Source: Psychrobium sp. MM17-31 (GTDB lineage: Bacteria; Pseudomonadota; Gammaproteobacteria; Enterobacterales; Psychrobiaceae). From it: a stretch of DNA of 64,000 nt. Where the stretch lies: positions 806,001 to 870,000 of the forward strand of contig NZ_JAKRGA010000002.1 in NCBI RefSeq assembly GCF_022347785.1, read 5' to 3'. Below are positions 38,936-49,128 of this stretch, in pieces (position 1 is the stretch's first letter; each line of letters starts with the position of its first letter). The notes under the pieces were generated by a model. The model ran no database searches. It saw only the letters and a list, made by a program, of their open reading frames with translations, and was not told the DNA's origin. Both the position numbers and the translations under genes were made by a program.

Positions 38936-39397
38936 CTAGTCTTCACTGTTGCCGTATAGGAACTGGCCGATTAAATCTTCTAATACCATGGCTGAGCGAG
39001 TATCTTCAATGACATCACCGTCAGCTAAGATTTCTGTTTCTTCGTCAACAAAACCCGGTGTTAAGCCAACAAACTGCTCACCCAACAAACCAGAAGTTAG
39101 AATGGCTACCGAGCTAGAATCAGGAAACTGGTTAAACTTCGTGTCAATTTCCATCACTACCTTAGGTGAGAAATCATCATCAAGGCTAATCGATGAAACG
39201 CGGCCAACCACAACACCGCCAACCTTCACTGAAGAACGAACTTTTAGACCACCAATATTGCTAAATTTAGCAACGAGCTGGTAGCTCTCTGAACTACCGC
39301 CCAACTGACTATCTGCTACTTTCAAGCCCAACATCAATATCGCAGCAATGCCTGCAAATAAAAATGCGCCCACTAATAATTCTATTTTTCTACTCAT
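38936..39397 (-). CDS. mlaD: Phospholipid transport MCE protein MlaD
   Basis: 153 aa. One N-terminal TM helix (about 7-26) then one MCE domain (SYQLVAKFSNIGGLKVRSSV, VKVGGVVVGRVSSI, LLGEQFVGLTPG). MlaD forms the hexameric periplasmic ring of the MlaFEDB complex. 10 bp upstream of mlaC. Confidence 0.95.
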   Translation of the reverse strand: MSRKIELLVGAFLFAGIAAILMLGLKVADSQLGGSSESYQLVAKFSNIGGLKVRSSVKVGGVVVGRVSSISLDDDFSPKVVMEIDTKFNQFPDSSSVAILTSGLLGEQFVGLTPGFVDEETEILADGDVIEDTRSAMVLEDLIGQFLYGNSED

Positions 39398-39463
39398 TAT
39401 TTTTTCCTTGCGCCGTCAATGGCAAACTAACTTTGGCGCGATGGCCAATATACTTAACTGTGA

Positions 39464-40243
39464 TTAACCGAACATGACTGCGGTTAATACAAAATCTAAA
39501 CCTAAAATTGCTAAACTCGATTGAACTACAGTTGATGTGGTTGCCGCGCTAATACCTTCCGAAGTTGGCACCGCGTCATACCCTTTGTGTAAGGCAATCC
39601 ACGTTACAACGATAGCGAAAATAATACTCTTGATACCGCCGTTAACGATATCTTCGCCCCATTCAACCGACGATTGCATCACCGACCAAAATGCGCCACT
39701 GTCAACACCTAACCAATCAACACCAACTAAGTGGCCACCTAAAATACCCACCGCCGAGAAAATCGCCGCTAGTAAAGGTAGGCTAATCACGCCCGCCCAA
39801 AAACGCGGCGCAACTATTTGATGCAGTGGATCTATTGCCATCATCTCAAGCGAGCTAAGCTGCTCCGTTGCTTTCATCAAGCCAATTTCAGCAGTTAACG
39901 CAGAACCTGCTCGACCAGCAAATAGCAACGCGGAAACTACAGGACCGAGCTCTCTAAGTAACGACAAAGAAACCATTTGCCCTAAGCTTTGCTCTGCGCC
40001 ATAGCCCACAAGAATGGTGTAGCCTTGCAGTGATAACACCATGCCAATAAAGAGGCCTGATACCACAATAATAATTAGTGATTGCACACCAACAACATAA
40101 AGCTGCTTAATTAATAAAGGTAATATTTTAAATCCGCGCCCCGACGGTTTTAAGGCGCCAAATAACATCGCCCCTGCGCGGCCTAATCCGGCAATGGTAG
40201 ACAAACCATTGCGGCCTAGATTTGCAATAGTGTTAAGTAACAT
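39464..40243 (-). CDS. mlaE: Phospholipid ABC transporter permease MlaE
   Basis: 259 aa with about five TM segments. The MlaE family signature [27 protein letters not shown] region (bases about 39830-39905) and the [19 protein letters not shown]-type stretch ([18 protein letters not shown]) are clear. Its start overlaps the mlaF stop by 11 bp. The 66-bp gap to mlaD is the longest in the operon. Confidence 0.95.
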   Translation of the reverse strand: MLLNTIANLGRNGLSTIAGLGRAGAMLFGALKPSGRGFKILPLLIKQLYVVGVQSLIIIVVSGLFIGMVLSLQGYTILVGYGAEQSLGQMVSLSLLRELGPVVSALLFAGRAGSALTAEIGLMKATEQLSSLEMMAIDPLHQIVAPRFWAGVISLPLLAAIFSAVGILGGHLVGVDWLGVDSGAFWSVMQSSVEWGEDIVNGGIKSIIFAIVVTWIALHKGYDAVPTSEGISAATTSTVVQSSLAILGLDFVLTAVMFG

Positions 40244-41042
40244 GATTTAGCAAATCCTTCTTATAATCTTCACTTGGAAAATGGAAAGGCACTGGGCCAT
40301 CTGGGTTACCCTGCATAAACTGAACAACCTGAGGAGACGTTTCACCGCGCAACTGCTCTGGCGTGCCATGAGCAATAACCGTTTTATTAGCGATGATGTA
40401 AACGTAATCGGCGATACTTAGTACTTCATCAACATCGTGAGAGACCACAATTGAAGTCACGCCTAAGGCATCGTTTAACTCTTTAATCAGGCGAACGATA
40501 ACACCCATTGAAATAGGATCTTGGCCAGTAAATGGCTCATCATACATGATTAAATCAGGATCCAATGCGATGCTTCGCGCTAACGCTGCTCGTCTTGCCA
40601 TACCACCAGACAGCTCTGACGGGAACAAATTAGCTGCACCACGTAAACCCACGGCTTCGAGTTTCATTAACACGACTTTGCGGATAATTGATTCTGGTAA
40701 ATCAGTGTGCTCACGAATTGGAAACGCCACATTATCGAACACACTAAGCTCGGTGAATAATGCACCAGATTGGAATAACATGCCCATCTTGCGGCGCACC
40801 TTGTAAAGCGCTTTGCGATCGATGCCCACTAACTCCTGGTCGTTAAACTTAATTGAGCCAGAACTCGGTTTAATTTGTCCACCGATAAGGCGTAGCAGCG
40901 TGGTTTTCCCTATCCCACTCGGCCCCATAATGGCCGTTACTTTGCCACGGGGCACAGAAAGATTAATATCGTTATAAATCACTCTATCTTCACGACTAAA
41001 GTTCATCGCAGATATTTCGATTATATTATCTGTTTGATTCAA
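40233..41042 (-). CDS. mlaF: Phospholipid ABC transporter ATPase MlaF
   Basis: 269 aa if the TTG at 41042 is the start. This matches the E. coli MlaF length exactly and has AAGGA nine bases upstream; the longer frame to 41165 begins with 41 residues that match nothing in the family. Walker [14 protein letters not shown]-loop LFQSGALF, signature [13 protein letters not shown], Walker B LIMYDEPF and switch H in VVSHD. It powers Mla phospholipid transport; first gene of mlaFEDCB-ibaG-murA. Confidence 0.93.
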   Translation of the reverse strand: MNQTDNIIEISAMNFSREDRVIYNDINLSVPRGKVTAIMGPSGIGKTTLLRLIGGQIKPSSGSIKFNDQELVGIDRKALYKVRRKMGMLFQSGALFTELSVFDNVAFPIREHTDLPESIIRKVVLMKLEAVGLRGAANLFPSELSGGMARRAALARSIALDPDLIMYDEPFTGQDPISMGVIVRLIKELNDALGVTSIVVSHDVDEVLSIADYVYIIANKTVIAHGTPEQLRGETSPQVVQFMQGNPDGPVPFHFPSEDYKKDLLNHVT

Positions 41043-41237
41043 AAGTGTATTGTCCTTAATGACGCGGTATTTTTGCCTATTACTTGCTGTTAATTCACGA
41101 GAGTATAGACAAATGCAATGAATGAGCAGTGCTAATCTCAAGAATTTTAATCGATTTTCCAACAAGGGTACAATGAATGTTGATTATATCCTATGTCGGA
41201 CACGGTCTACGACCGCAAAAATTTTAAATAATTCGCA

Positions 41238-41256
41238 TAAAATGATAATTATTTAA
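41238..41256. promoter_or_regulatory. Fur-box-like sequence in the mlaF-yrbG divergent promoter region
   Basis: TAAAATGATAATTATTTAA matches the 19-bp Fur consensus at 13 positions, with the core ATGATAAT intact. It lies between the divergent starts of mlaF and yrbG. AT-rich promoter DNA can match by chance. Confidence 0.3.
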
Positions 41257-41403
41257 TTGTCACAGATTGTAAAATGACTTTAACCCGCCGTTATTTGTTC
41301 GTTATTATCTGAGTTATCGCAAAATAACCTGTTTTTATACTTTATTTTTAGCAACTAAATAGGGACAATTACTGCTTTATACGCTGAGGACTACCTTCTC
41401 CCC

Positions 41404-42378
41404 ATGACATTCCCTGAATTAGGCAGTAGTTTTGCCATCTTACTTGCTGGTCTCGTCGGATTAATCTGGAGTGCCGATAAATTTGTATACGGCGCAGCAG
41501 CAGTAGCCCGTAACTTCGGTTTACCGCCACTAATCATTGGTTTAACCATAGTAGCAATGGGATCGTCAGCGCCGGAAATCATGGTCGCCTTTACCTCAGC
41601 AATGGATGGCAACAGCAATACTGCAATAGGTAATGCGCTGGGTTCTAACATAACCAATATTGCATTGGTCCTTGGTATAACCGTATTACTGCAGCCCTTG
41701 GTTGTTCATTCACAGCTGCTTAAACGCGAACTACCTATTCTACTGCTTGTCACATTAATCGCGGCCTACATGCTGTGGGACCAAACCTTAACCTTTACTG
41801 AAGGCTTAGTGTTAATCATCTTATTTTTCACGACCATTGGTGGCCTGTGTTGGTTAACGCTACGTGATAAAAAACATAAAGATCCACTGCTAGAAGAAGC
41901 CCAAGAAGATGTCCCAGAAGGCGTATCAAATGCGATGGCTGCATTTTGGGTGATTTTAGGCATGGTAATGCTGCCTGTCGCTTCCCATTATGTCGTAGAA
42001 GGCGCTAGCGACATTGCCCGCTACTTTGGTTTATCTGAACTCATTATTGGCTTAACTATTATCGCAATTGGCACCAGCTTGCCAGAACTCGCCGCGTCAA
42101 TTGCCAGTATCAAAAACAATGAACACGACCTTGCGCTTGGTAACGTCGTAGGTTCAAACATTTTCAACATTCTCGCCGTATTGGCAATGCCAGCACTGTT
42201 TAACCCAGGTGGATTCGATCCAGAAGCGGCAACTCGCGATTTATACATGGTTGTCGGCCTTACTGCGTTATTATTCTTAATGAGCTGGCATCTTTTTGGT
42301 AAGCGTAAAATTACTCGACTTGAAGGTGGTATCTTATTTGCCATATTCATCGCTTATCAATTTTTACTATTTGGTTAA
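41404..42378 (+). CDS. yrbG: Calcium/sodium antiporter YrbG (CaCA family)
   Basis: 324 aa with about ten TM segments in two inverted repeats. Each repeat has its CaCA alpha motif: GSSAPEIMVAFTSAMDG (about 57-73) and GTSLPELAASIASIK (about 223-237), followed by GNALGSNITNI and GNVVGSNIFNI. It should exchange Ca2+ for Na+ at the inner membrane. First gene of the yrbG-kds-lpt-rpoN-hpf run and divergent from mlaF, as in E. coli. Confidence 0.93.
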   Translation: MTFPELGSSFAILLAGLVGLIWSADKFVYGAAAVARNFGLPPLIIGLTIVAMGSSAPEIMVAFTSAMDGNSNTAIGNALGSNITNIALVLGITVLLQPLVVHSQLLKRELPILLLVTLIAAYMLWDQTLTFTEGLVLIILFFTTIGGLCWLTLRDKKHKDPLLEEAQEDVPEGVSNAMAAFWVILGMVMLPVASHYVVEGASDIARYFGLSELIIGLTIIAIGTSLPELAASIASIKNNEHDLALGNVVGSNIFNILAVLAMPALFNPGGFDPEAATRDLYMVVGLTALLFLMSWHLFGKRKITRLEGGILFAIFIAYQFLLFG

Positions 42379-42390
42379 CGAGAGATTTTT

Positions 42391-43362
42391 ATGGCTACAG
42401 CGCAAGAACTATGTCAGTGGGGAAAATCAGTTATAGAAACTGAAATCGCCGCACTCAACGAAGTCACTCAATACGTCGACGAAGCCTTCGCACAGGCGTG
42501 TCAGTTGATACTAGACTGCAAGGGCAAAGTGATAGTGATGGGCATGGGCAAGTCAGGCCATATTGCCAACAAAATTGCCGCGACATTAGCCAGCACAGGT
42601 ACGTCATCGTTTTTTGTTCACCCTAGTGAAGCTAGCCATGGCGATCTTGGCATGATCAGCCAAGATGATGTCGTGTTAGCCATTTCCAATTCAGGTACCT
42701 CAGCAGAAATTCTTACCTTGTTTCCAGTGATTGAGCGCGTAGGCACACCAGTTATCTCGATGACAGGCAACCCGCAGTCAGCGATGGCAAAACTCGCCCA
42801 GATTCATCTGTGTATCTCGGTTTCGAAAGAAGCTTGTCCATTAGGCCTTGCGCCTACCTCAAGCACCACAGCAACCCTAGCAATGGGGGATGCCCTTGCC
42901 GTTGCGCTACTGCAAGCTAAAGGATTTACCGCCGATGATTTTGCGCTATCTCACCCCGGTGGCGCGCTCGGCAAGAAATTACTACTCCGCGTTATGGACA
43001 TAGCCCACACAGGCGATGAATTACCACTAGTTAAAACTGATACCAGCGTCAGTCACGCACTAGTAGAAATTTCAGAAAAAGGCCTCGGTATGACAGGTGT
43101 CGTAGACGAACAAGGTAAGTTTATCGGCATATTCACCGACGGTGATTTACGCCGCACACTCGATCAACGCATCGATTTTCACACGACTAGCATTGCGCAA
43201 GTCATGACTGAAAACCCAACAGTTCTAACTGAAAACGTCTTGGCAGCTTCTGCACTAAAAACCATGGAAGAATGCAATATTAACGGCTTTTTCGTGTTAG
43301 AAAATGACAAGCCTGTCGGCGCATTAAACATGCTAGATATGGTTCGAGCGGGAGTAATGTAG
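42391..43362 (+). CDS. kdsD: D-arabinose-5-phosphate isomerase KdsD
   Basis: 323 aa. N-terminal SIS domain (KVIVMGMGKSGHIANKIAAT, then HPSEASHGDLGMI and NSGTSAEIL) and two C-terminal CBS domains (from about residue 205; TDGDLRRTLD). It makes arabinose-5-phosphate for Kdo synthesis. Its TAG stop overlaps the GTG start of kdsC (TAGTG). Confidence 0.95.
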   Translation: MATAQELCQWGKSVIETEIAALNEVTQYVDEAFAQACQLILDCKGKVIVMGMGKSGHIANKIAATLASTGTSSFFVHPSEASHGDLGMISQDDVVLAISNSGTSAEILTLFPVIERVGTPVISMTGNPQSAMAKLAQIHLCISVSKEACPLGLAPTSSTTATLAMGDALAVALLQAKGFTADDFALSHPGGALGKKLLLRVMDIAHTGDELPLVKTDTSVSHALVEISEKGLGMTGVVDEQGKFIGIFTDGDLRRTLDQRIDFHTTSIAQVMTENPTVLTENVLAASALKTMEECNINGFFVLENDKPVGALNMLDMVRAGVM

Positions 43363-43916
43363 TGAAGCAAGTCGAAACTATTTACGGCACCATTAACGAG
43401 TCAGCTTGGATTAAGGCGCAGCAAATTAAGTTACTGATTTGCGACGTAGATGGCGTGTTTTCAGATGGCCGTGTCTACATGGGCAATGATGGTGAAGAGC
43501 TTAAAGCCTTCCACACCAAAGACGGTTTTGGCGTAAAATCATTACTCAACGCAGGCATTGAAGTGGCTATTATCACGGGTCGTAAATCAAAGATTGTTGA
43601 AAATCGCATGACGGGCCTTGGCGTTAAATACATCTACCAAGGCCAAAGTGACAAATTCGCCGCCTACCAAGAGCTGCTAACTAAATTGAACTTAACGCCA
43701 GCCCAAGTGGCCTACATTGGCGACGATGTTGTCGATAAAATCGTGATGGATGATTGCGGTTTAGGTGTCGCAGTAAATGATGCCCATCCTTTATTGCTCA
43801 ACGACTGTGATTACACCACGTTCACACCGGGTGGCTTTGGCGCAGTGCGTGAGTTAAGTGATTTAATATTGGCGAGTAATGGCCAATTGGAAAATGCCGA
43901 AGGCATGAGTGTATGA
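43362..43916 (+). CDS. kdsC: 3-deoxy-D-manno-octulosonate-8-phosphate phosphatase KdsC
   Basis: 184 aa, GTG start. HAD-superfamily C0 phosphatase with nucleophile motif DVDGVFSDG (about 27-35), TGRKSKIVENR, and the acidic motif YIGDDVVDKIVM. The last motif differs slightly from the usual GDDxxDLPV form. It removes phosphate from Kdo-8-P. It overlaps lptC by 4 bp (ATGA). Confidence 0.95.
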   Translation: MKQVETIYGTINESAWIKAQQIKLLICDVDGVFSDGRVYMGNDGEELKAFHTKDGFGVKSLLNAGIEVAIITGRKSKIVENRMTGLGVKYIYQGQSDKFAAYQELLTKLNLTPAQVAYIGDDVVDKIVMDDCGLGVAVNDAHPLLLNDCDYTTFTPGGFGAVRELSDLILASNGQLENAEGMSV

Positions 43917-44473
43917 CGAGAATTATTGTATTAATCGGGCTTTTCTTTGCCTCTTGTGCGCTGTTTTTCTACAACCCGTTTTGGTCGGTAACTGAAGAAA
44001 AACAAACGCCAGCACAAGATGTTTATTTGCCAGATTTTACAGCCAAAGACATGACACTAAGACGCTTTGACGAACAAGGCGCACTCGAGTCATTAGTGAA
44101 AGCCGAAAAAATGGAATACTATGACGATAGCGTGACGACCTTTGTTAAGCCAAGTTATGTTATTTATCCTAAAAATGGTGCTCCCCATTGGAAGATCGAT
44201 GCAGATAACGGCGTATTCGATCAAAACGATCGCGTGATACTCAATGACAATGTCATCATTAGCTCAACAGATCCAGAGCAATCGTTGAAGCAAATTAAAA
44301 CCTCTTATTTGGAGGTTAATTTAACGACGATGCAAGTCACTAGTGACAAAAAGATTATTATTGAAGGAACACAATACAACGCCACCGGAATTGGCTTAAA
44401 AGCAGATCTCAATCTGCGACAATTTGAATTAATTAAAGATATACAGGCAACCTATGAAACTATTACGCCTTAG
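43913..44473 (+). CDS. lptC: LPS export protein LptC
   Basis: 186 aa. Single N-terminal TM helix (about 4-20) then a beta-jellyroll OstA-like domain (DADNGVFDQNDRVILNDNVI). LptC bridges LptB2FG in the inner membrane to periplasmic LptA. It overlaps lptA by 20 bp. Confidence 0.92.
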   Translation: MTRIIVLIGLFFASCALFFYNPFWSVTEEKQTPAQDVYLPDFTAKDMTLRRFDEQGALESLVKAEKMEYYDDSVTTFVKPSYVIYPKNGAPHWKIDADNGVFDQNDRVILNDNVIISSTDPEQSLKQIKTSYLEVNLTTMQVTSDKKIIIEGTQYNATGIGLKADLNLRQFELIKDIQATYETITP

Positions 44474-44996
44474 TGCCCTATTGTTAGTTGGTGTGTTAAC
44501 ACAAACCAATGTGCACGCGTTAACAGACGATTTAACCAAAAAAGCGGAAATTAGTGCCGACAATCAAAATATCGATATAGGTAGAAACATTGCCATCTAC
44601 AAAGGCAATGTACGTATTACACAAGGCTCAATCAATATCAGCGCCGACTACCTTGAAGTGTACAATCACGGCCGCCGCGGCGAAGAAGTCATGGTGTTTA
44701 GTGGCAAGCCAGCGAGCTTCTCGCAAACGATGGATGATGGCGCGAAGATCTCTGCCCAAGCCAAAGACATCCGATTTGAACGCGCCAAAAATCTTATCAA
44801 AATGTCAAAAAGCGTTTCAGTAAAATGGGGCGAGAATACAGTGAGTGGCGACGCCATCAACTACGATATTGAAAAACGTATTCTCAATGCCGACGGCAAC
44901 CCAAAAAACGACGAACAAGTGACTACGGTGCTACAGCCTAAAGAAGAGCCGCAGCCTAAAGAAGACAAGCAGCCTAAAAAAGACGAAAAAGAATAA
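44454..44996 (+). CDS. lptA: LPS transport periplasmic protein LptA
   Basis: 180 aa. Signal peptide to VHA-LT (about residue 22), then the OstA jellyroll with AEISADNQNIDIGRNIAIY, GNVRITQGSINISADYLEVY and NTVSGDAINYDIEKR. It forms the LPS bridge across the periplasm. The last 20 residues are a lysine/proline repeat, PKEE-PQ-PKED-KQ-PKKDE, encoded by imperfect 18-bp tandem units (about 44936-44990), which is longer and more repetitive than in E. coli. Confidence 0.94.
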   Translation: MKLLRLSALLLVGVLTQTNVHALTDDLTKKAEISADNQNIDIGRNIAIYKGNVRITQGSINISADYLEVYNHGRRGEEVMVFSGKPASFSQTMDDGAKISAQAKDIRFERAKNLIKMSKSVSVKWGENTVSGDAINYDIEKRILNADGNPKNDEQVTTVLQPKEEPQPKEDKQPKKDEKE

Positions 44997-45722
44997 ATGA
45001 GCAAACTCAGCGCTTCACATCTAGCAAAAAATTACTCTGGCCGTCAGGTTGTAAAAGACGTCAGTTTAGAAGTATCCAAAGGCCAAATCGTTGGCCTACT
45101 CGGTCCTAATGGCGCCGGTAAAACAACGACCTTTTACATGGTTGTTGGACTTGTACCAAGCGACAACGGCCAAGTGACTATTGGCGATACCGATATGACG
45201 TTGATGCCAATGCATTTGCGTGCGCGCCAAGGCATCGGTTATCTGCCGCAAGAGTCGTCAATCTTTCGCAAGCTCACTGTCTTTGACAATATTATGGCGA
45301 TCTTGCAAACCCGCAAAGATCTCAACAAGAAACAGCGCCTAGAAAAGCTAGAGAGCTTACTCGATGAGTTTCACATTCAACACATTCGTGACAGTTTAGG
45401 GATGGCACTCTCTGGTGGCGAGCGTCGCCGCGTCGAAATCGCCCGCGCCCTTGCCGCTGATCCCGAGTTCATTTTACTCGATGAGCCATTTGCAGGCGTC
45501 GATCCCATCTCGGTAATTGACATAAAACAAATAATCGAGCAATTAAAGAACCGTGGTCTCGGCGTATTAATTACCGACCACAATGTACGTGAAACCCTTG
45601 ATGTGTGTGAGTTTGCTTATATCGTTTCTCATGGCGAAATGATTGCCCAAGGCAAGCCCGATGAAATATTAGCCAATCAAACTGTAAGAGATGTTTATTT
45701 AGGTGAGCAATTCAGATTATAG
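44997..45722 (+). CDS. lptB: LPS export ABC transporter ATPase LptB
   Basis: 241 aa. Walker [18 protein letters not shown], signature [15 protein letters not shown], Walker [14 protein letters not shown] and switch H in [10 protein letters not shown]. Starts immediately after the lptA stop (TAA-ATG). It energises extraction of LPS from the inner membrane. Confidence 0.97.
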   Translation: MSKLSASHLAKNYSGRQVVKDVSLEVSKGQIVGLLGPNGAGKTTTFYMVVGLVPSDNGQVTIGDTDMTLMPMHLRARQGIGYLPQESSIFRKLTVFDNIMAILQTRKDLNKKQRLEKLESLLDEFHIQHIRDSLGMALSGGERRRVEIARALAADPEFILLDEPFAGVDPISVIDIKQIIEQLKNRGLGVLITDHNVRETLDVCEFAYIVSHGEMIAQGKPDEILANQTVRDVYLGEQFRL

Positions 45723-45765
45723 TAGTAGGCAGCTGTCACAGTAAGAAAAACAATAACGGATATAG

Positions 45766-47259
45766 ATGAAAGCGTCATTACAGTTAAAATTAGGTCAGTC
45801 ACTCACTATGACCCCTCAGTTGCAACAAGCAATTCGCTTATTGCAACTATCAACGCTCGACCTGCAACAAGAGATACAAGAAGCACTCGACTCAAATCCG
45901 TTACTTGAAGTAGAAGAAAACTTTGAATCAAACGACAAAGCCGACGCATCAACAAGCGAACAAAAATCAGAGGAGTTCAACAACAACGACGATTTTGAAG
46001 CGCCATCCGATGCCAGCTCAATAGATACCTCAGAAGCCCTTGATCAAAACAGCGTGTCAGATGAATTACCAACTGACACCACTTGGGACGATTACATATC
46101 TTCAGGTCCAGCGGCGCCAGTTTCATCTTCAACTCCTGGCCCAGATAGCGATTTTGTCTATCAAGGTGAAACCACTGAAAATCTACAAGACCATCTAATG
46201 TGGCAAGCTAACCTAACGCCATTTTCAGATACCGATCGCGCTATCGCTTTTGCCATTATCGATGCCATTGAAGAAACAGGTTACCTCACACAAGATTGTG
46301 AAGACATTCTACAAGCAATGTCAGATCCTGAAATTGAACTAGACGAAGTAGAAGCGGTTTTAAAACGCGTTCAACACTTCGATCCTATCGGCGTAGCAGC
46401 ACGCACTCCAAGCGAATGTTTGGCTATTCAGCTCAAGCACATGCCAGATGACACCGAATGGCGCGACGAAGCCATTATGCTGGTCGAAAACTACATGGAA
46501 ATGCTGGCACTACGAGATTACCGCACCTTAGCCCGCAAAACCAAGCTCAAAGAATTACAGCTTGGCAACGCCATCAAGCTAATTCAAACCTTGAACCCGC
46601 ATCCGGGCACAACGGTTGTTAAAGAAAAAGAAGAATACGTCATCCCAGATGTTTCTGTGAAAAAAGTAAAAGGGCGCTGGAAAGTCGAACTCAATCCAGA
46701 TTGTATGCCGAAGATTCGCGTCAACGAGCAATATGCGGCGCTGTCTAAAACCAGCAAAACCAGTGGTGACAGCCAGTTTATTCGCGGTCATTTACAAGAA
46801 GCAAAATGGTTTATTAAAAGCATCGAAAGCCGCAACGAAACACTGCTAAAAGTAGCCAACTGTATCGTTATGCAGCAACGCGGCTTCTTTGAATATGGCG
46901 AAGAAGCCATGAAGCCGCTAGTATTAAATGACGTGGCCGAAGCAGTAGAAATGCACGAATCAACCATTTCTCGTGTCACCACTCAAAAATACATGCACAC
47001 TCCACGCGGTATTTTTGAACTTAAATACTTCTTCTCTAGTCATGTAAGTACGGAGAATGGTGGCGAATGCTCATCCACCGCCATTCGCGCTATCATCAAA
47101 AAACTGGTGGCAGCGGAAAATCCTAAAAAGCCATTGAGCGATAGCAAAATTGTAGATTTGTTAGCGGAACAAGGGATCAAAGTAGCTAGACGTACTATTG
47201 CAAAATACCGCGACGCGCTATCTATCCCACCGTCCAATCAAAGAAAGAGCTTGTTGTAA
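45766..47259 (+). CDS. rpoN: RNA polymerase sigma-54 factor
   Basis: 497 aa. The glutamine/leucine-rich activator-interacting region I ([20 protein letters not shown], residues 5-24), an acidic region II (about 55-120), the core-binding domain, and the RpoN box ARRTIAKYR at residues 474-482 are all present. It directs transcription of nitrogen, flagellar and other genes from -24/-12 promoters with enhancer-binding proteins. It follows lptB and precedes hpf as usual. Confidence 0.97.
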   Translation: MKASLQLKLGQSLTMTPQLQQAIRLLQLSTLDLQQEIQEALDSNPLLEVEENFESNDKADASTSEQKSEEFNNNDDFEAPSDASSIDTSEALDQNSVSDELPTDTTWDDYISSGPAAPVSSSTPGPDSDFVYQGETTENLQDHLMWQANLTPFSDTDRAIAFAIIDAIEETGYLTQDCEDILQAMSDPEIELDEVEAVLKRVQHFDPIGVAARTPSECLAIQLKHMPDDTEWRDEAIMLVENYMEMLALRDYRTLARKTKLKELQLGNAIKLIQTLNPHPGTTVVKEKEEYVIPDVSVKKVKGRWKVELNPDCMPKIRVNEQYAALSKTSKTSGDSQFIRGHLQEAKWFIKSIESRNETLLKVANCIVMQQRGFFEYGEEAMKPLVLNDVAEAVEMHESTISRVTTQKYMHTPRGIFELKYFFSSHVSTENGGECSSTAIRAIIKKLVAAENPKKPLSDSKIVDLLAEQGIKVARRTIAKYRDALSIPPSNQRKSLL

Positions 47260-47283
47260 GCTCTATTACGGAGGATACACTTT

Positions 47284-47571
47284 ATGCAAATTAATTTATC
47301 TGGTCATCACGTAGAAATTACCGAATCTCTTCACGAATACGTACACAGTAAATTTAGCAAGCTTGAGCGACACTTTGAGCACATCAATAACGTGCACGTC
47401 GTTTTGAATGTAGAAAAGCTCCAACAAATAGCCGAAGCAACCCTTCATCTCAACGGCGGTGAAGTCTTCGCTCAGTCATCTCACGAAGATATGTACGCCG
47501 CCATCGATTCCATGGTGAGCAAATTAGACCGACAAGTGATCAAACACAAAGAAAAACTACAACGTCACTAA
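47284..47571 (+). CDS. hpf: Short-form ribosome hibernation promoting factor
   Basis: 95 aa, S30AE/YfiA fold: MQINLSGHHVEITESLHEYV, HVVLNVEKLQQIAEATLHL, and the basic end VIKHKEKLQRH. It binds the 30S decoding region in stationary phase and promotes 100S dimers. Here it is not followed by ptsN-rapZ. Confidence 0.95.
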   Translation: MQINLSGHHVEITESLHEYVHSKFSKLERHFEHINNVHVVLNVEKLQQIAEATLHLNGGEVFAQSSHEDMYAAIDSMVSKLDRQVIKHKEKLQRH

Positions 47572-47587
47572 TTTACAATTCGATTCT

Positions 47588-47613
47588 AAAGGCCCATTTT
47601 ATGGGCCTTTTTA
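47588..47613 (+). terminator. Terminator after hpf
   Basis: AAAGGCCCAT-TTT-ATGGGCCTTTTT. It closes the yrbG-hpf transcript. Confidence 0.88.
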
Positions 47614-47689
47614 ATGTCCAAACCTTCGTCTTGCTTTGCCGCTTTCAGCACTATGATGGGCTCACAATGATAAAAATGTGTAAATATTC

Positions 47690-48949
47690 ATGAATACTCA
47701 GCAATACATATCCCCGGTTCACCGTTTTATCATCATCTTTGCTATCGTCTTCGCAGGCGAAATCATTTTCAGCTTACCTTTTCATATTGCGCGATTCTTC
47801 AGACCAACGCTGTTAGAAGTATTCGAGCTCTCTAACACCCAGTTAGGCGACATCTTCGGTTTATACGGCATTATGGCAATGATTGCTTATTTCCCCGGCG
47901 GCGCAATCGCCGACCGTTTTTCCGCTAAAAACTTAATGACTATTTCACTAGTAGCCACTGCATTAGGTGGCTTCTATCTAATGCAAATACCATCAGTACT
48001 AGGATTAACAATACTATTCGGCTATTGGGGCGTAACCACAATACTGCTGTTTTGGGCAGCTATGATAAAGATCACTCGCTTGTGGGGCGGCGAAAACACA
48101 CAAGGCATCGCCTTTGGGATTCTCGATGGTGGGCGCGGTTTAGTGGCAGCAGCCATGGCTACGGTAAGTGTACTCATCCTTAATTACAATCTACCTAGCG
48201 AAGCGGGATTAGTCTCGTTAGCGGACAAACAAGCGGCCTTAGTATACGTTATCGCCTTCTATACAACCTTGACACTGGCAGCGGCGGCGCTGGTATATAT
48301 CATGATACCCTTTACCCCAGCTACTAGCTCAGAGCATAGAAGTATTAAAAAAACTATTCTCGATGTCATCAAACAGCCAAGTATCATTAGCCAAGCACTG
48401 ATCGTACTCAGTGCCTACTGCGCTTATAAGAGCATCGATTACTTTGGCCTTTATGCGACTCAGGTGCTGAATATGGATGATGTAGCTTCGGCGCAACTAG
48501 TATCTAACGCCTCTTTTGTAAGACCTCTAGTCGCCATTGGCGCAGGTTTGTTAGCCGACCGATTACAGCCAAGTAAACTCATCAGCATTATATTTGCACT
48601 GGCAATCGCCGCTTACTTAAGTTTCATTCCATTAGGCGAGTCTTGGTTACTGCAAGCTAATATCTTCATTACCTTCGTTTTAGTATTTGCCGTTCGCGCC
48701 GTCTACTTCGCACTTTTAGCAGAATCTAAAATCAGCGGCGCCATCACAGGCACAGCAGTGGGGATCATCTCAGTGGTGGGCTACACGCCAGATATTTTCT
48801 TCGCACCTATCGCTGGACGCATTCTAGATGCATCCCCAGGCACAGCAGGATTCAACCAATTGTTTATAGTGATGGCAGCGATATCTGTAATAGGTTTAGT
48901 AAGCTCACTGTTTTTAAGTAAGACGACCTGTAACGGAAATTCTCAATAG
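47690..48949 (+). CDS. Major facilitator superfamily transporter
   Basis: 419 aa with twelve predicted TM segments. The A-like loop after TM2 is GGAIADRFSAKNLMTIS (about 68-84), a typical MFS motif. The general layout resembles E. coli YihN and other uncharacterised anion/sugar-phosphate-like carriers, but no substrate can be assigned. It takes the place normally held by ptsN after hpf. Confidence 0.8.
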   Translation: MNTQQYISPVHRFIIIFAIVFAGEIIFSLPFHIARFFRPTLLEVFELSNTQLGDIFGLYGIMAMIAYFPGGAIADRFSAKNLMTISLVATALGGFYLMQIPSVLGLTILFGYWGVTTILLFWAAMIKITRLWGGENTQGIAFGILDGGRGLVAAAMATVSVLILNYNLPSEAGLVSLADKQAALVYVIAFYTTLTLAAAALVYIMIPFTPATSSEHRSIKKTILDVIKQPSIISQALIVLSAYCAYKSIDYFGLYATQVLNMDDVASAQLVSNASFVRPLVAIGAGLLADRLQPSKLISIIFALAIAAYLSFIPLGESWLLQANIFITFVLVFAVRAVYFALLAESKISGAITGTAVGIISVVGYTPDIFFAPIAGRILDASPGTAGFNQLFIVMAAISVIGLVSSLFLSKTTCNGNSQ

Positions 48950-48985
48950 AACATCATTTTTAATGACTTTATCTTTGTTCCTCTT

Positions 48986-49053
48986 AGCGCAAGAATCACT
49001 GCGCTATCTGAAATTTGGTGTTGCTCCTTTATAGAAGCAACAACAAATTTCAG
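48986..49053. repeat. Two hairpins in the gap after the MFS gene
   Basis: A small hairpin (AGCGCA / TGCGCT, 48986-49005) is followed by a long near-perfect one: CTGAAATTTGGTGTTGCTCC (49008-49027) pairs with GAAGCAACAACAAATTTCAG (49034-49053) with two mismatches. No T run follows. Confidence 0.65.
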
Positions 49054-49128
49054 TTGTAAGAATAATATGATCTTTCATTAAACAGCATTCGTATTCATGA
49101 CTTAACCACCTTAAATAAGGAGAGCGTT

